Shown here one piece after another: positions 1 through 10,268 of a DNA stretch of 64,000 bases. Every line of letters starts with the position of its first letter. The stretch's first letter is position 1. This DNA comes from Chondrosia reniformis (taxonomy: Eukaryota > Porifera > Demospongiae > Chondrillida > Chondrillidae), in NCBI GenBank assembly GCA_947172415.1, contig OX359195.1, positions 6,051,501 through 6,115,500 of the forward strand, in the 5' to 3' direction. The notes beneath the pieces are model-generated. The model was not told the DNA's origin, searched no databases, and was given only the letters and a program-made list of their open reading frames with translations. The position numbers and the translations under genes are program-made.

Positions 1-340
1 TTGCATATAAATTTCCCATAGGTTTTCTATAGTCCTATGGCCTTTTATATGCAGACTTTGTCCTCTGTTTTCTAACAAACGGAGGCCTAAATTAAAAATC
101 CCTTAATTTAAAATGAGTTTTATACCCTAAACTTTATGATGATATGCCCATTTTGTTTCTAAGTCCTTTCTTGGAGCCATATGAATTAATTAATTATATT
201 ATATTATTTATATTATATTATATTAGATTACCTTAGTATAATATACTATAATATACCTTAGTATAATATACTAAGGTAATCTAATATAATATCTAATATA
301 ATATATACAGTGCAAGTTACAATATACTAAGGTAATCTAA
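1..340 (-). repeat. Dispersed ~300-bp repeat (family R), reverse orientation
   Basis: This stretch is the reverse complement of the sequence found 3' of every GTPase exon (near 13.2, 34.7, 51.0 and 63.0 kb), with another reverse copy at 9085-9340. Shared landmarks are a CTCCAAGAAAGGACC block, a block beginning TAGAATGGGCATAG, and the motif CAAGTTAC near one end. No coding potential is seen. It is probably a MITE or a duplicated 3' flank. Confidence 0.6.
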
Positions 341-407
341 TATAAATATATAAATAATTAATATAAATAAATAATATAATTAATTAATTCATATGGCTCC
401 AAGAAAG
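164..407. repeat. AT-rich palindrome
   Basis: TCCTTTCTTGGAGCCATATG at the left is mirrored by CATATGGCTCCAAGAAAGA at the right. Between them lie nested smaller palindromes built from ACCTTAGTATA / TATACTAAGGT. It is probably two family-R ends in head-to-head arrangement and should form a long hairpin. No gene is seen here. Confidence 0.7.
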
Positions 408-1049
408 AACCTAAAACTTGGTAACTTGCACACAAGGGACATTGTTCATGAAATAAATTAAAGGCCCCACCATATAAGATTGTTATATAATATATGTATA
501 TATGTATTTTCTTCTGTTCTTATATTTGCATAAAACCTTTCAGTCTTGAGCAAGAGGAATGAATTTGAGCAAAAGAAATGAATCGCGTGAGATTATTCTC
601 TGAGAGACCCAATCTTTTTTTGGTATGATATATAGGTGGCTAATCATACAGAAGTTGCATGTATACTGAAATTTAAGTAACTTAACCATACACTTCTGTG
701 TTTGGGCGCACCATTCCTACTTCTATAACATCACTTTTTGTAAATGTTTTTCATTTACTTGTATTCCCCCTTTTTTATATTACTTGTTTTAAATTGATTT
801 GAAAGTTTTCCTGGCGAAAACCTCGAAATAACGTCTTAGACAAGAGAAATATGCCGAAAACCATATCTTAATTAAAAATGGCGTCCGAGAAGACCACGCT
901 TTTCACAATTAACATGCTCTTTGTAGAGCGCATTCAGGTTTAGGGTCGTCTAGTCCCTAGTTCGGAAATATTTATGACGATTTATAACTTGTACGTGCCC
1001 ACATAAGTTCGCATATCAGCGCTAGTCTATTCAATAAAAGAAGAAAAAA
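408..1049. other. 5' flank of exon-1 copy 1; no gene seen
   Basis: Non-coding. Positions 418-470 repeat a segment found at 5370-5430. The rest (from about 475) is nearly the same as 40380-40960 upstream of gene B, with a related piece at 18025-18130, so it is ancestral 5' flank of the gene family. No ORF with recognisable similarity is seen. Confidence 0.5.
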
Positions 1050-1293
1050 TGAAAAAATGAATTTTTGGAAATGGGCCTATTCTTGGTTAGCCACTTTTTG
1101 AGCGCTGTAGAGCGTGTAGAGCGTCGAAACATGTTTTGGTATTTAGAAAAGCGTGCATTAATGGCTGCAAATAACCGAATATAACCGAAAATCGCTTCGT
1201 TGGTGATTTATGAGGTGTTGCTTGCTTGGATAAGGCGGTCATTTTTTCGGCCATTCTTACTTAGAGAGTATAGGCCTACTACCGTACTCTCTG
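1050..1293. mobile_element. MITE in the exon-1 upstream region (GGGATGGCC / AGAGAGTAC family)
   Basis: The right end carries GGCCATTCTTACTTAGAGAG and then CTACCGTACTCTCTGA, and stops about 46 bp before the ATG at 1340. The interior (a block from GCCACTTT to GGTGATTTATGAGG) matches the MITE in intron 3 of the Kelch genes (e.g. 16234-16545). The corresponding flanks at 26.2, 56.3 and 57.3 kb lack it. The left boundary is not certain. Confidence 0.55.
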
Positions 1294-1339
1294 ATATTGG
1301 GTGTGTCCTTTAGGCTCCCACGCTTAAATAGACCGCAAT
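1294..1339 (+). promoter_or_regulatory. Conserved 5' flank of exon 1
   Basis: About 45 bp starting ATTGGGTGTGTCCTTTAGG and ending CTTAAATAGACCGCAATATGG is nearly identical before the exon-1 starts at 1340, 26273, 41223, 56364 and 57389. Conservation in copies with and without an upstream MITE suggests a 5' UTR/core promoter. TTAAATAG could be a weak TATA-like box. No transcription evidence is available. Confidence 0.4.
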
Positions 1340-1703
1340 ATGGCGGAGGGAGGATATGACAGAATCGCTACCGAAGTCGAGAGTATAATTAGAAAACATT
1401 ATACTAGTCTTTTGAAAAAGCTTAATGTACAACAACTGGTGGACTACTTGTACGAGAGGAAAATGGTGAGCGGATCATTGATGGAGAAGATAGAAAAGGC
1501 AGACAGTCGACAAGAAGCCAATAAAGTGTACATCGACCATCTCGTCTCGAATGGCACACTGTCTACTATACAAAGGTTCGCTGAATTACTTGTCGACACC
1601 TCTGATAAACTCTGTAACGAATTACACAGGGAATGGGGAACTACTTTACTGAAGGAAGTTAAAAAGAAGAACGGAGGAGGGGCTGAGCGCCTAGAACAAC
1701 TAC
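1340..1703 (+). CDS. CARD-like domain exon 1 (unit 1, gene otherwise broken)
   Basis: Starts at ATG 1340, conserved in all copies, and ends at CTAC|GTAAGT, phase 1 (121 codons plus 1 nt). The product is all-helical, with spaced hydrophobics typical of a CARD/death fold: an IIRKHY..LLKKL helix, LVDYLYE, VSGSLMEKIE, then ANKVYIDHL and FAELLVDTSD. CARDs make homotypic contacts in apoptosis and innate-immune signalling; that role here is inferred from the fold. The exon itself is open. Downstream in this unit, exon 2 and most of exon 3 are deleted and the GTPase exon is cut off, so the gene is probably dead unless it splices to the later exons 2 and 3 at 7036 and 7551. Confidence 0.7.
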
Positions 1704-2159
1704 GTAAGTAAGACTTTTGATTTAATAATGGTATACAGGACCCTTAGACACAAAGCGCATTAAAGGAGGGCGGTCTAGATCTGCCTCCTGGGTATCCGCC
1801 CCCATTTGTTAATATAGGGACGCCCGTATATTCTTTTCATTGCATGAGGCTAAGTACACTACTTTCTCGCCCCCGCGCAATTATCGTCGGCTGGCAGGAA
1901 GTAAGGGATAGCAAGCCAGACTACATTGGGGCGAGCCCGTCGAACGCGGATGTTGTCTGTATATTATTACTATTACTATTATTATTATTTGAGTGCACCG
2001 TGTGCAGTTGCACACTAAGGCTATATTGTGCCCCATGTAGCAGTATACAAAGCATACACAAACAAAATTGGATAGTTCTATACAATGTTCTGATTATATT
2101 TTGCATCAATACACCACATGCAATTGCTGTATATCTTCATGCGACTAGTCTCCTTACGT

Positions 2160-3340
2160 AGCCCCATACCAACTTTGCATTCTCTCCATTCTCCAATAGT
2201 TGTGGAGTTTCAGAACCATTTAGTTCAAGCCACCATATATATTTACCATTCCTCCTTTTAAAATTTCTCTCGACTGTCACCCTCTCTGTTTTATCCCAAC
2301 TAACAGAGGCCGCTATTTCCCTTCGAACTTTTTTGACCGACATGCATGTATTAACCTGCCTGTCCCCCACAATTTCCTAATTCCCTTCCTTTTTAACTCC
2401 TGCATGGTCTTTCTTCATGACCCCTGAACCCGTAACCGTCTCCACTTCTTTTTCATAATACCTTTTCCTTTGCCTCCTCTTCTCAGCCCTTTTGCCGTCC
2501 ATCAAATCGCCAAGTTGAATATACCGTATGGACTAAACTTTCATGGTTTGCCATCCGTGAAAGTTTAGTCCCACAAAAATTTAGAGCTTTAAAAGTGCAA
2601 TCGAAATTACCAGGTACATCCATTTTAGAATGCAATGACGTCATAGTTTGCAATCTGGCTACCGTGAGTTGGGGCAACATTTTTGGGACCAGAATCGCCA
2701 CTAAAGGGACTAATTGTGTCGACCAGTTAGAGAAAGCTGGAATATTATGAGGAAGCATCTGTGAAAATAACATGAATAACCGAAAACCGCGAAAGTTTAG
2801 TTCCGCGAAAATTTAGGTCCATACGGTATTCACAGCATATTTCCAATTTGTTGATAAGCCGTCTAATTTCCTCCACTTTCGCTTCAGTACTCTGTATCAA
2901 ATCCACAATTCTACCTTCGATGTCCCCCCTAAAAGAGTGAAGTCTTTCTTTCATTTCTGTAAACTCTTTCCTACTGACCTCTTCTCTGTCTACAAGCGCT
3001 TGGCATTTGATCGTCGTACAGAAAAAGCAAAGGAAGTGAACATCATCCCTAGCAACAACCACCTGAACAACTCTGTAGCAAGATGGATGTGACCAACACA
3101 TGCAGCCTTCGCAACAAACCCAGCCTTTCCTGTCCTTAGCTGCAGATTCCCTTTTCTTCCCACAAATGCAGCTTATTATATCAGTTTTGCTGGGAGTTTT
3201 TACTGACGACTCTTTCACCTCCCTCCCCTTTTTGCTTCCTGTAAAATCCCTTTCCGCCCTCGCACAGGTGTCTCAAACCCCCCTTTGCGACTTCATCTTG
3301 CAAACTAACAACTCTTGCTCCTTTTACTGGCATTTCTTTT
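2160..3340 (-). CDS. PHD-finger / coiled-coil ORF, probable LINE ORF1 (interrupted)
   Basis: Minus-strand frames encode a PHD-type zinc finger: CICGKK, then a CCEGCMCW block, HPSC, and FLCFFC (C4HC3-like spacing). A charged helical stretch follows (RKEFTEMKERLHSFRGDIEG, then EAKVEEIRRLINKLE) that should form a coiled coil. PHD plus coiled coil is known from ORF1 proteins of some non-LTR retrotransposons; that assignment is inferred, and no reverse transcriptase lies beside it. A MITE (2524-2826) splits the frame after INKLE, and further basic sequence (KKVRREIAAS and following) continues in another frame beyond it. A near-identical copy lies at 42050-43240, and only the distal end survives near 27.1-27.4 kb. 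Confidence 0.45.
2524..2826. mobile_element. TA-flanked MITE with CCGTATGG termini
   Basis: Terminal inverted repeats are CCGTATGGAC... and ...GGTCCATACGG, with subterminal inverted GGACTAAACTTTC / GAAAGTTTAGTTCC. Flanking TA on both sides (2522-2523, 2827-2828) fits a TA target duplication as in Tc1/mariner or related families. It sits inside the PHD-finger ORF. The copy at 42403-42722 keeps a longer left terminal repeat. Confidence 0.75.
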
Positions 3341-3429
3341 CACCACCAACTTCAGCTTCGTCTACTATGTATATTGGTAGCCAATATAAATATCTCAATA
3401 CACAAACATACAATCAGGGAAATTAATAT

Positions 3430-4381
3430 TCTACAACTGACCATGATAAACAAATGTAAGTTATTTAATTTGAATAGAGTTCCAGAAGACTTTATGGCAG
3501 GGGAAAAGGTATATAGAGGAAGAGGTATTACTGTGTTTAGATAGAATAACATATATGAAATTGAAAGAACTTGTATCTAAAGATGATATGGACAGTATAT
3601 ACAATCAATTTATTAAGAAAGATATGGTCTCTAAAGTAGAACATTTTTACATTTGTCATGTACAGATATAATAAGAGGTGGACTCCAAGTAAGAGATGGT
3701 GGAACAAGGAGTTATACACATTAAAAAATAATTAAAGTAGGAGAAAAGGAATGGCTACGTTGTTCAAATGGGAGGGTAAAAGTTGCAAAAAAAGAAGGAT
3801 CATCCACCACTGCAGTGCCGGGTGGGACATATCCACAACATCCTGCTGAGCTTGCTCCCTATCCATCTGCATCTCCTACTCCTCTCCTCTTTTCCATGGA
3901 TCTTCCCACTGCTTTCTATCAGTACCTTCCACACCATGCATGGAAGTTTCCCTATTCTCTACCCTCTATATACATGCATCCCCCACTCCACCATATGCCT
4001 GTCTTCCTTTTAAAGTAACTCCAAATCCCTGCATTTTCCAAGTGCACTTCACGATATCACATACAGTACCACATTTTTGTAACATTTTTACCCAAACGGC
4101 ACCCCAAAGAAGGGCGCACTGCCCAGGTGGTAAGGTCCTGTATCAACCCTACAGTTAAGTCAGGTAATGTGACAAGCAGTGAAGCATCCTATAACTCCTC
4201 CATATATGGCTATATCAATTAGATATGGTAACATCACCTTCAAAAAGGTCACCCCACATTTTGGCATAGATTCATATACTGGAAACACAACAATTTTTAA
4301 GCTTTACATACAAGGTCATTCCTTTTTCCTGGTTCTGTTTCTTTCCATTCCTGCCGTCATAGTTGGCCACTTAGAAATGTA
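3430..4381. repeat. Intron-1 segment conserved among units
   Basis: Repeated at 27365-28020 (5' part missing) and 43340-44570 (with an insertion). It has short + strand ORFs, including a proline-rich stretch near 3815-4018 and a start MINKCKLFNLNRVPEDF near 3444. Frames are not kept open across copies and no domain is recognised. It may be part of the same degraded gene that contributes the Ulp1-like domain further along intron 1 in units A and B; that link is only positional. Confidence 0.35.
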
Positions 4382-4425
4382 TAGATCGTATTGTGATTGA
4401 TCATCACGCAATGTTTGAAAACATG
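4382..4425 (+). pseudogene. Remnant of exon 3 (GTPase-type 3' end)
   Basis: Forty-four bases match the last part of exon 3 of the GTPase genes (DRIVIDHH.MFENM), followed by the intact donor GTATGTG and normal intron-3 sequence. Everything 5' of it in exon 3, and exon 2, is missing here. Confidence 0.75.
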
Positions 4426-4957
4426 GTATGTGTTCCTTGTTTACATATATAACTACATTCCTATATAGTCAACTACAATAGGAATAGTAATCGTATATAG
4501 CTATAGCTTGCATACATCCAATCTTTATATATAAATTAACAATTTAATGATTATAGACAGTAATTCCATTAATAATAAAAAATATACTAAATAAAAAGGC
4601 TTCCTAATTTAAAAATTGCATGCAAAATTCTGAACAAACCTTTTAAATGACTGTTTATTATCAGCCAAGTGACTGTAGTCTTATCTTGGCCTATTAAAGT
4701 GGCAACCAGTGACTCACCACTGATGAATCCTAAAAGGGGGGAAATAGCTGTTTGTTGTTTTTTGATGATGTTTTCCATCTGGGATGACTGGGAAACACTA
4801 GTTGCTAAATGAATAGAACTTCACTATAACCAATTAAGGTAGACTTAGTCACTTGCATGGTGGATTCAGCATAAAATTTACTACTTACATCGTTCATTGT
4901 AGTGATTATACGTATGACATACACACTCAAGAGAATGTGTGATTTTCTTGTTTATAG

Positions 4958-5130
4958 ATACATGCAACAGTTGGTGATATAATGATTTCTCCAGAAGATT
5001 CTTCAATTCTGATAATTGGTCCTTTTGGTCATGGTAAAGCCACTTTTTTGCGTTTCTTTTGTCAGAATGCAGACGGTTTTAAAGCACCATACCAAATCAG
5101 AGGTGTTAAGAGGTTTAAAGGGAAGGTATA
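4958..5130 (+). pseudogene. Truncated GTPase exon 4 (unit 1)
   Basis: After acceptor TTTATAG the exon reads HATVGDIMISPEDSSI and then the P-loop region GPFGHGKATFLRFF. Homology to the other GTPase exons stops at about 5130, just before the TPGF motif, and unrelated sequence follows in frame, giving an 81-residue chimeric ORF (5016-5261). It keeps only the Walker A strand and helix and cannot be a working GTPase. Confidence 0.75.
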
Positions 5131-5310
5131 ATCATGTGATCTTTCGAAAACGTCACCGCCTGGTTGCTAAAGAAGATCATTCTTTCGAGAATGGCTATGA
5201 CAAGTCGAAGCTCTCCTACAAGAAGGAGCTACCGAATAAGCGAGTTGTAGCGAAGGTTTAATAAAGCGTATTTGTATACATTCATGTTAAGTTTGAGTGT
5301 GAGCTAGGAG
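5131..5310 (+). repeat. Unknown segment fused to the truncated GTPase exon
   Basis: Begins exactly where GTPase homology ends. Its reverse complement recurs, diverged, at about 8640-8860. Both contain a short reading frame ending NKRVVAKV. I do not recognise the protein; it could be the 3' end of another gene or a retroposed fragment. Confidence 0.45.
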
Positions 5311-5513
5311 TACCGTCGGTTGCTTGCATGCATTCACATAAACAACAGGGTTAGACGTGATTTAGTAACTTGCACACAAGGGACATTGTTCATGAAATAA
5401 ATTAAAGGCCTCAGCCTTTATGTCCCTGTGTGCAAGTTACTAAATCACGTCTAACCCTGTTGTTTATGTGAATGCATGCAAGCAACCGACGGTACTCCTA
5501 GCTCACACTCAAG
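5293..5513. repeat. Foldback element (arms ~95 bp)
   Basis: The left arm contains GAGTGTGAGCTAGGAGTACC and the right arm GGTACTCCTAGCTCACACTC, with near-perfect complementarity through CAACAGGGTTAGACGTGATT and AACTTGCACACAAGGGACAT. The loop is around 5391-5417. It is homologous to the foldback just downstream at 5843-6071. Confidence 0.8.
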
Positions 5514-5842
5514 GCAAGTCAAATCTGCGGTGATTATTGGCATGAGACTTGAATTTTTGTTGACAATGGCATGCAGATGCATCATCTTCAGTCTATACTA
5601 AGGTGCGAAATGTAATTGGAAGGCCATGTGTTTAACCTTATATGATCTGTAGAGACTACTACTCTGTATGCAGAAGTTGAGAATTTCAGTGTGGCTAAAG
5701 TCCTATAGCGTTTAATATACCTGATTGTGGTTATTTTGGGAGTCATTTGCATCCGTATTATATTATATACCTCAGTGTGATTATCTTGGGAGTCACTTGC
5801 ATCTGTGTATAAATTTGTAACTTGCACTATATATATATATAT

Positions 5843-6071
5843 GCTGTCTCAGCTAATAGCCACAGCAGACTTTATTTGATTTGCCTTTGTGAGGGAGCTA
5901 AGAATACCGATGGTTAGTTGCGTGCATTTGCATAATCAATTGCAACAGGGTTAGAGACCATTTTGAAACTTGTACACAAGGACATAGTCCCTTGTGGACA
6001 TGCAACCAACCGTCGGTATTCTTAGCTCCCTCACAAGGCAAATCAAATCTGCTGTGGCTATTAGCTGAGAC
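5843..6071. repeat. Second foldback of the same family
   Basis: The arms begin CTCAGCTAATAGCCACAGCA and end TGCTGTGGCTATTAGCTGAG. The inner arm carries GAGGGAGCTAAGAATACCG. It is a diverged relative of 5293-5513, and the downstream sequence (GGCATGCAGATGCATCATCT) follows both copies, so the region looks like a tandem duplication of one element of about 500 bp. Confidence 0.75.
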
Positions 6072-7035
6072 CCCTTTAAGACTGGAAGCTTTGTTGATAT
6101 ATGGCATGCAGATGCATCATCTTCAGTCTATACTAAGGTGTGAAAAGGTAATTGGTAGGCCATGTGTTCTACCTTGCAATTGGATGATTTGTATCAACTA
6201 CTACTCTCTATGCAGTAGTTGAGGATTTCAAAGTCTGCAACTATACGTACTATTTAAAATACTGATTATCCTAGGGGTCACTTGGATGTCTTTAAATTTG
6301 TAACTTGCACTGCATGTGTACCTAGTACTTGATTGTAATTTTAATATTTTATATATTTGCCAGTAACTTTCACTATATATATATATCTTTCCGTAACATG
6401 AAGCCATACAATGTAATCAAGGCTGTGGCAGCCCCTTATATTGTTATTAAAGTGACACATACTATAACTAAAAATACAGCACTAGGCCAAGCTGTGCCCA
6501 TGAGCCACTATACGTAACTAAATTAATATAGTTAGGTAAAGTATGTCTAGTTTGGAGTCACTGATTCACAAGTCTGGTCTTGAGTCACAGTATGTACCAT
6601 GGAAAAAGTAATAGCGAAATGGTAAACGAGAATTTACAAGCGTTAAATAAACTGATAAATGGTAAACGATAAGCGTTTATGTAATTGTTTCTGCTTACCG
6701 AGAAATATTTCGACAAATGTTAAACATTAAGCGATAAGCTAACAACAGAAGGCGCTTTACACTTTGTTACCGTTTTGTGTAGTTCATTTTTAGTGTATAT
6801 ATCAATGTGTTTACTTGCATATAACATGCCATAATATTAAGGCTAATACACGGATTATGAATCACATTGCATTACATATATGGAGATCTGATAACAAGAA
6901 ATACTGTTAATGAGAAATGATTCGACTTCACACCATGGATTTCTCCTTAACCAGTTTTCACTGTATATATCATTCCATAACTAGCAACACCTAAAAAGAA
7001 ATTTAAGAATTTTTAATTCCTTTTTTTGTATTTAG
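6072..7035. other. Intron-like region, no gene seen
   Basis: AT-rich. It holds the foldback tail, GTAACTTGCACTG ends at about 6300, and sequence from about 6460 onward that matches intron 1 of gene C (58660-59582). That match includes a single unit of the motif expanded into a minisatellite at 58778-59133. The last bases are the polypyrimidine tract and acceptor of exon 2. Confidence 0.5.
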
Positions 7036-7367
7036 CACCTACTCCTTTGAAAGGCGTTTCAATGGAGCTAATGAATGAATACATAAGGATAAAGAACACC
7101 TTTCGTGAAACTTGTAAAAGAGGGCTACCACCTTCTCTAGAAGATCTGAAGACATTTTGCTGTGACCAGATAGAAGCTGACTTTAAAGATCAGCCAAAGT
7201 ATATCAAAGCAAGAGATGACATTAAGCATTGTAACAATCTGGAGATTCTGCTTTGCATATTATTCTTTCGTTTGAATAAATGGATCAGTTTTGATTTTCT
7301 GGAGCGAGTTGTGGATTACTTTAAACCGACACTCAAATTAGTAGCCAAGGAAATAGAAGATTACAAG
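7036..7367 (+). CDS. Exon 2, helical linker (unit 1/2)
   Basis: Acceptor TTTAG at 7035 and donor ACAAG|GTATG; 332 nt, open, phases 1 and 0 as in the intact genes. It encodes PTPLKGVSMELMNEYIRIKN, SLEDLKTFCCDQIEADF and a closing helix WISFDFLERVVDYFK. That W-I-S-F-x-FLE motif recalls a helical domain I associate with multi-domain immune-type proteins of sponges and cnidarians; this is recollection, not a search result. The exon is intact, but its gene is not: exon 3 beside it is broken. Confidence 0.65.
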
Positions 7368-7550
7368 GTATGATAATTTGGCTGTCGCTGATTTATGATT
7401 CATAACATTAAAATTATTATGAGTATGATCAATTTTTTGTAAAGTATACTGCCAAAGTATAATCTATCAAGTTCCAAAATTCAGACATTTAATTAAATAT
7501 TTTCAAAAATGCCTTCAATAATATTATAGTTTATTGTTGAATGTATACAG

Positions 7551-7792
7551 ATCAAATTGAAGCCTTTTCTTGAAGAAAGGTTGACTACAACATACACACT
7601 ACAACAGATCCACAAGGAGGAGTGTGAAACTGAAGAAGGATTCCTAAAACTAGCTGTACACTATGGACTGGATGCAGGTGGTTTGCGAGTGAAAGATTTG
7701 TTAGAAGAGCGAGACTTTCTTGCTGACAGTTTGGAGATTCCTAGATACTTATTGATGCCACTGACATGGAGGAGGGGAACTCCATCACAATA
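7551..7792 (+). pseudogene. Exon 3, truncated (unit 1/2)
   Basis: Acceptor TATACAG then IKLKPFLEERL and HYGLDAGGLRVKDLLEERDF, as in the intact exons. A 1-nt deletion near the RRGNS codons shifts frame, and homology ends at about 7792, before VYWTLEEL and the donor. It lacks the last ~50 codons. Confidence 0.75.
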
Positions 7793-9084
7793 GCTGAGCT
7801 ACCAACCCATTAAAGCACCCATCAGTATGAACACGAAGGGAAATCAGTATAAATTGAATATTTTCAGTATAATAATCCAGAGTTTAATGATGATTACATA
7901 ATATTACGTAATCGATTCGAATCTTCGGTAGTAGTAGAACTTGTGTGAGTGTCTGTAGAGGTAGTGGTGGAGGTAGCCATAGGCACTGGAGATTGTATTC
8001 CATAATTCGCTCCCTCAGACAACGCCATATTTCCTCTGCAGATTCTCACATGAGAAAAACTATAGCCACGTGAAAAACTCCCCGCGGAGTTATTCATGTG
8101 GCTAGTTTTTTGTAAATAAGTCCTATCTTATGTTTTTCTTGAGACACAAAATACTAACTGTAGACTTTGCCTTAGAATGTACCTCTAGAACTCAAACAGA
8201 ACACACAGTCATATTCAAAGACTTTTAAAATGCTCCAAATGAGGTAATAGGTACACACGAGCCAAACCGTTTTTCTAGTTAAGGTACATATATACAACAT
8301 GGATACATACACCCACAATGGATATGTACAAACATGGATGAATGTGTACAGTTGAATCTATCGAATATTCACTATAATGAATGTATTATATTCTCTATTG
8401 TAATTGCACTGTATATAAAAGTATACTTGTGCTGGGGCTAGCAATATACTGAGAGATTGACTATGTACCGTATGAGCTTGCACGCACGCATATTTATCCA
8501 AATCCACCCCTACGTATCCAATTACACTCCTGCATACGTACGTACACACATGGATAGGTAAAAATATTAATAGAAAACAAAAGAAGAGATGACGGAGCTT
8601 AAAGTACTAAAGTTTCACTACGATCGTCTAAACGAATTTATTTTATTTATTTTACATCAATATATAGCAACAATTCTGGCTTAAACTTAACATGAACGTA
8701 TACTAATACGCTTTATCTAACCTTCGCTACAACTCGCTTATTCCGTAGCTCCTTCTCGTAGGAGAGCGTCGACTTGTCATAGCCGTACACGAAAGGGATG
8801 ATCTTCTTTAGCAACGAGGCGGTGACGTTTTCGCAACGTCACAAGATTCATTAAATGTGTTTACGGAGCGACATACGAGAGGTTTGGTGACGCACAAGGG
8901 AAACATCATAATACATCATCAGATTGCGCAATCGTAACATTGAATTCTTCATTATTATCTTGATTATTTTGCCCATTTAATTAAGCAAAACTTCGCCAGA
9001 CGTTTCCTATGCACATGTGCCACGATATATGTTGGTTTCACAGTTAGCTGACAAATTGAAAATTTTTATTAATATAACACATGG
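7793..9084. other. Region without recognised gene
   Basis: Junction from exon 3 into unrelated sequence. It contains a small palindrome (AGTTTTTCTCATGTGAG / CACATGAATAACTCC region, about 8050-8100). At 8640-8860 it holds the reverse-complement relative of the segment at 5131-5310, and from about 8920 reverse sequence of the family-R 3' flank. Short ORFs show nothing recognisable. Confidence 0.4.
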
Positions 9085-9340
9085 TTTGAATATAAATTTT
9101 CCATAGGTTTTCTATAGTCCTATGGCCTTTTATATGCAGATTTTGTCCTCTGTTTTCTAACAAACAGAGGCCTAAATAAGAAATCCCTTAATTTAAAACG
9201 AGTTTTATACCCTATACTTTATGATGATATGCCCATTTTGTTTCTAGATCCTTTCTTGGAGCCATATGAATTATTTAATTACATTATTTATTTATATTAT
9301 TTAGATTACCTTAGTATATTGTAACTTGAACTGTATATAT
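9085..9340 (-). repeat. Family-R repeat, reverse copy
   Basis: Nearly the same as positions 1-340 without the internal palindrome. It ends ACCTTAGTATATTGTAACTT. Its reverse orientation relative to the 3' flanks of the GTPase genes marks an inversion or an independent insertion. Confidence 0.6.
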
Positions 9341-9604
9341 ATACATATATCTGTCACCAAAATGGCGAACGTTTGGCTGGCTTCTTTAGCGTTGAACATT
9401 GAACGAACGAATAGGATTTAGAAACCACCTTTATGAATACTATGTAACGTAAAGCTTGTGCAAAAGCATTTTCTACAAGATATAGCCTTGAAAAATTGAC
9501 GGCATACAACAAGAGTCGACCAGAATCGGTTAACCGGACATCTAATTAGTACCAGCCAAATAGTTTGACTTTACTTAGAGGCACCTGGCGCCCCACGAGT
9601 TTTT

Positions 9605-9890
9605 TAAACTCAAAATACTTGTTTAATGACTGTTTATTATTAGCCAATTGACTGTAGTCTTATCTTGGCTGGGACACCATTAAAGTGGCAACCAGTGACT
9701 CATCACTGCATGATGAATCCTATATAAAAGGGGGGGGGAATAGCTGTCTGTTGTTCTTCAATGATGTTTTCCATCAGGGATGACTGGGAGGCAATAGTTG
9801 CTAAATGAATAGAATTTCACTTCCCTATAACCAATTAAGGCAGACTTAGTCACTTGCATGGTGGATTCAGTATAAAATTTACTATATACG
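9605..9890 (+). other. Intron-3 sequence of a GTPase gene
   Basis: Homologous to intron 3 at 4620-4940, 32580-32880, 48670-49040 and 60650-61010 (landmarks AGTGACTGTAGTCTTATC and GGGATGACTGGGA). It leads to the GTPase exon at 10269, with a MITE inserted. Its left junction near 9605 is abrupt. Confidence 0.55.
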
Positions 9891-9892
9891 TA

Positions 9893-10192
9893 CCGTAAAT
9901 CAAGAAATTCATGCTGCATTAAATTCATGCAGTTTTAGTTTAAAGATGTAAGTAATGTGATGTAAATTTGCATTATCAGTATTCGCCTTCGAAAAATACC
10001 GCAGCAAGCTCATGGTCAAACTCTCCTACCTTTCACACTTAGCGCTGTAAAGCTACACGTGCACATATATACCTGCGTGTTACAGTAATTACGTAATAAG
10101 GGGAAATTCCGTGTGATGTAATTTGTGCGCGCTGAGACGCCTCGCACGAATATGCACGAATTAGATGCATGCATGAATTTCTTGATTTACGG
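9893..10192. mobile_element. 300-bp MITE, TA-flanked, CCGTAAATC termini
   Basis: Termini CCGTAAATCAAGAAATTCAT and ATGAATTTCTTGATTTACGG are perfect inverted repeats, each flanked by TA. It lies in intron 3 between TTTACTA and CTTACAT, where the other four copies of this intron are uninterrupted, which gives the empty site directly. No coding capacity. Confidence 0.85.
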
Positions 10193-10268
10193 TACTTACA
10201 TTGCTCATTGTAGTGATTATATGACATACACACTCAAGAGAATTAATGTGTGATTTTCTTGTTTATAG

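Larger units (their letters stand above)
1704..4381. other. Intron 1 / deleted interval of unit 1
   Basis: Begins with the exon-1 splice donor. It holds a microsatellite (ATT repeats, 1965-1990), a minus-strand PHD-finger ORF interrupted by a MITE, and the conserved segment 3430-4381 also present at 27365-28020 and 43340-44570. At about 4381 the intron sequence, homologous to position 28018 of unit A, jumps straight into the 3' end of exon 3. This implies a deletion of about 4.3 kb relative to unit A. Confidence 0.6.
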
